Assembly: GCF_024679095.1 (NCBI RefSeq)
Contig: NC_066544.1
Coordinates: 8,927,490-8,991,489 of the forward strand
Source of the DNA: Eriocheir sinensis
Taxonomy: Eukaryota > Arthropoda > Malacostraca > Decapoda > Varunidae
Length of the DNA stretch: 64,000 bases
Direction of reading: 5' to 3'
In this document: one piece after another, positions 63,016-64,000 of the stretch
Layout of the letters: every line of letters begins with the position of its first letter
How positions within the stretch are numbered: position 1 is the stretch's first letter
Translations under genes and position numbers: made by a program
The notes under the pieces: generated by a model
Told to the model about the DNA's origin: nothing
Databases searched by the model: none
Seen by the model: the letters and a program-made list of their open reading frames with translations, nothing else

Positions 63016-63689
63016 TGGAGACAGTGTGAGGTGGTGGGTGGGAAAGGGTGGCAGAGGAGGTAATAAGATGTGAGAGAAAGGAGAGGAGAGGAGAAAGAAA
63101 GGGCAATAGAGAGAACAAAGATAAAGGGGAAGTGGAGAAAGGGCATATGCGTGTGGGAAAGGGTGGTGGAAAGGGTAATTTAGGAAGAGGAAAAAAGGGA
63201 ATAAAGAGGACAAAGATAAAGGGCGAAAGGGAGAAAGTGCATGTATAGGAAAGGGTGATGAAAAAGGTAATAGAGGAAGGGGAAGAAATGAGAGAAGGAG
63301 AAAAGGAAAGGCCAACAGAGAGGATAAAGGGAAAGGGCGTAGAAATGAGACGTAGAATCAGAGTGAGTGGTAAAGTGTGATAGAAAAGGTAATATAAGAA
63401 GGGAAAGAAATGAGAGGAAGAGAAAATATTAAGGAAAGGACAGTAGGAGGGACAAGGAGAAGGGTGAGGCGTAGAAGAGCGTGAGGGGTAAAATGTGAAG
63501 TGTAAAGGGTGAGACTTGGAGTGCAGGTGGTGGTGGTGGTGATGGTGGTGGTGGTAGGGAGGTGTCGTATCGCAATCAGGCCGGCAATCAGTCCACCTGT
63601 CCGTCCCGCCCGCACCTTTAACACCTAGATGGACAGGTGTCTCCCATTAGCCTTCGCGAAACTACGTCAAGTGCTGAATTATGTTTGTC

Positions 63690-63936
63690 TTTCCTTTTCT
63701 TCTCTTTTTGTTTGTTTCTTTTTCTCGTCCTCGTCATCATCGTTCTTCTTCATTTTCTTTTTCGTCTTTCTGTTCTTTTTTTCTTGTTCTTATTTGTTTT
63801 TGTTCTTCTCGTTCTTCTTGTTCTTTCTCTTGTCCTTGTTCTTATTAATGTTGTTGTTGTTGTTGTTGTTCTTCTTCTTTTTCTTCTTTTTCTTCTTCTT
63901 CTTCTTCTTCTTCTTCTTCTTCTTTCTTCTACTTAA
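63690..63936 (+). repeat. (TTC)/(GTT) simple-sequence tract
   Basis: TTCTT- and GTT-rich low-complexity DNA, similar in make-up to 8772-9061. Confidence 0.8.
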
Positions 63937-64000
63937 ATTACTTTACTTACTTCACTACTTTTACTACTATTCATTTTTACTCCTTGCTACCTTTTCTACT

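Overview
This window is animal nuclear DNA. Genes are split by GT-AG introns, there is no operon structure, a metazoan tRNA-Leu is present, and a large share of the sequence is microsatellite: (TA)n, (CT)n, (GT)n, (AC)n, (TAC)n and (TTC)n runs, many of 50-240 bp. The LINE proteins, the TATA plus TCA-type initiator promoters and the Fos/kayak protein suggest an arthropod. The microsatellite density and LINE types suggest a decapod crustacean, probably a crab; that assignment is inference.

Layout. (1) 1-3415, + strand: the last four coding exons of a Q/H/S/P-rich, probably nuclear protein that I do not recognise. (2) 3.4-22.9 kb: repeat-rich DNA with two small secreted-protein genes on the - strand. 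One is a two-exon precursor with paired CCPC motifs (8304-7173). The other is a two-exon C-type-lectin-like protein (20739-19566). A pair of divergent THAP-like exons lies at 16.4-17.0 kb. The mobile DNA here includes a jockey-like LINE split by an RTE-like LINE with a visible 10-bp target duplication, an inverted pair of TIR elements, a solo-LTR candidate, a Harbinger-like element with perfect 26-bp TIRs and TTA duplications, and a SINE with an 11-bp duplication. (3) 22957-29490, + strand: a complete serine racemase-type PLP enzyme gene (324 aa per isoform) with two homologous 119-nt versions of exon 6, predicted to be mutually exclusive. (4) 32078-32159: tRNA-Leu(AAG). (5) 33.2-59.0 kb, + strand: a kayak (Fos) bZIP gene with two alternative first coding exons and three shared exons. 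Its promoter carries two perfect TGACGTCA elements and a TATA box. Its introns hold pyrimidine-rich minisatellites, a ten-unit ~130-bp satellite and small MITEs. (6) 59-64 kb: pyrimidine-rich and dispersed repeats with no gene that I can support.

The genes have unrelated jobs and show no sign of being a functional cluster. The strongest candidates for undescribed biology are the alternative serine racemase exons, which swap the segment next to the predicted cation site; the CCPC secreted peptide; and several transposon structures whose edges can be read to the base. All exon models come from reading frames, splice-site consensus and phase agreement only. No expression or homology search was possible.
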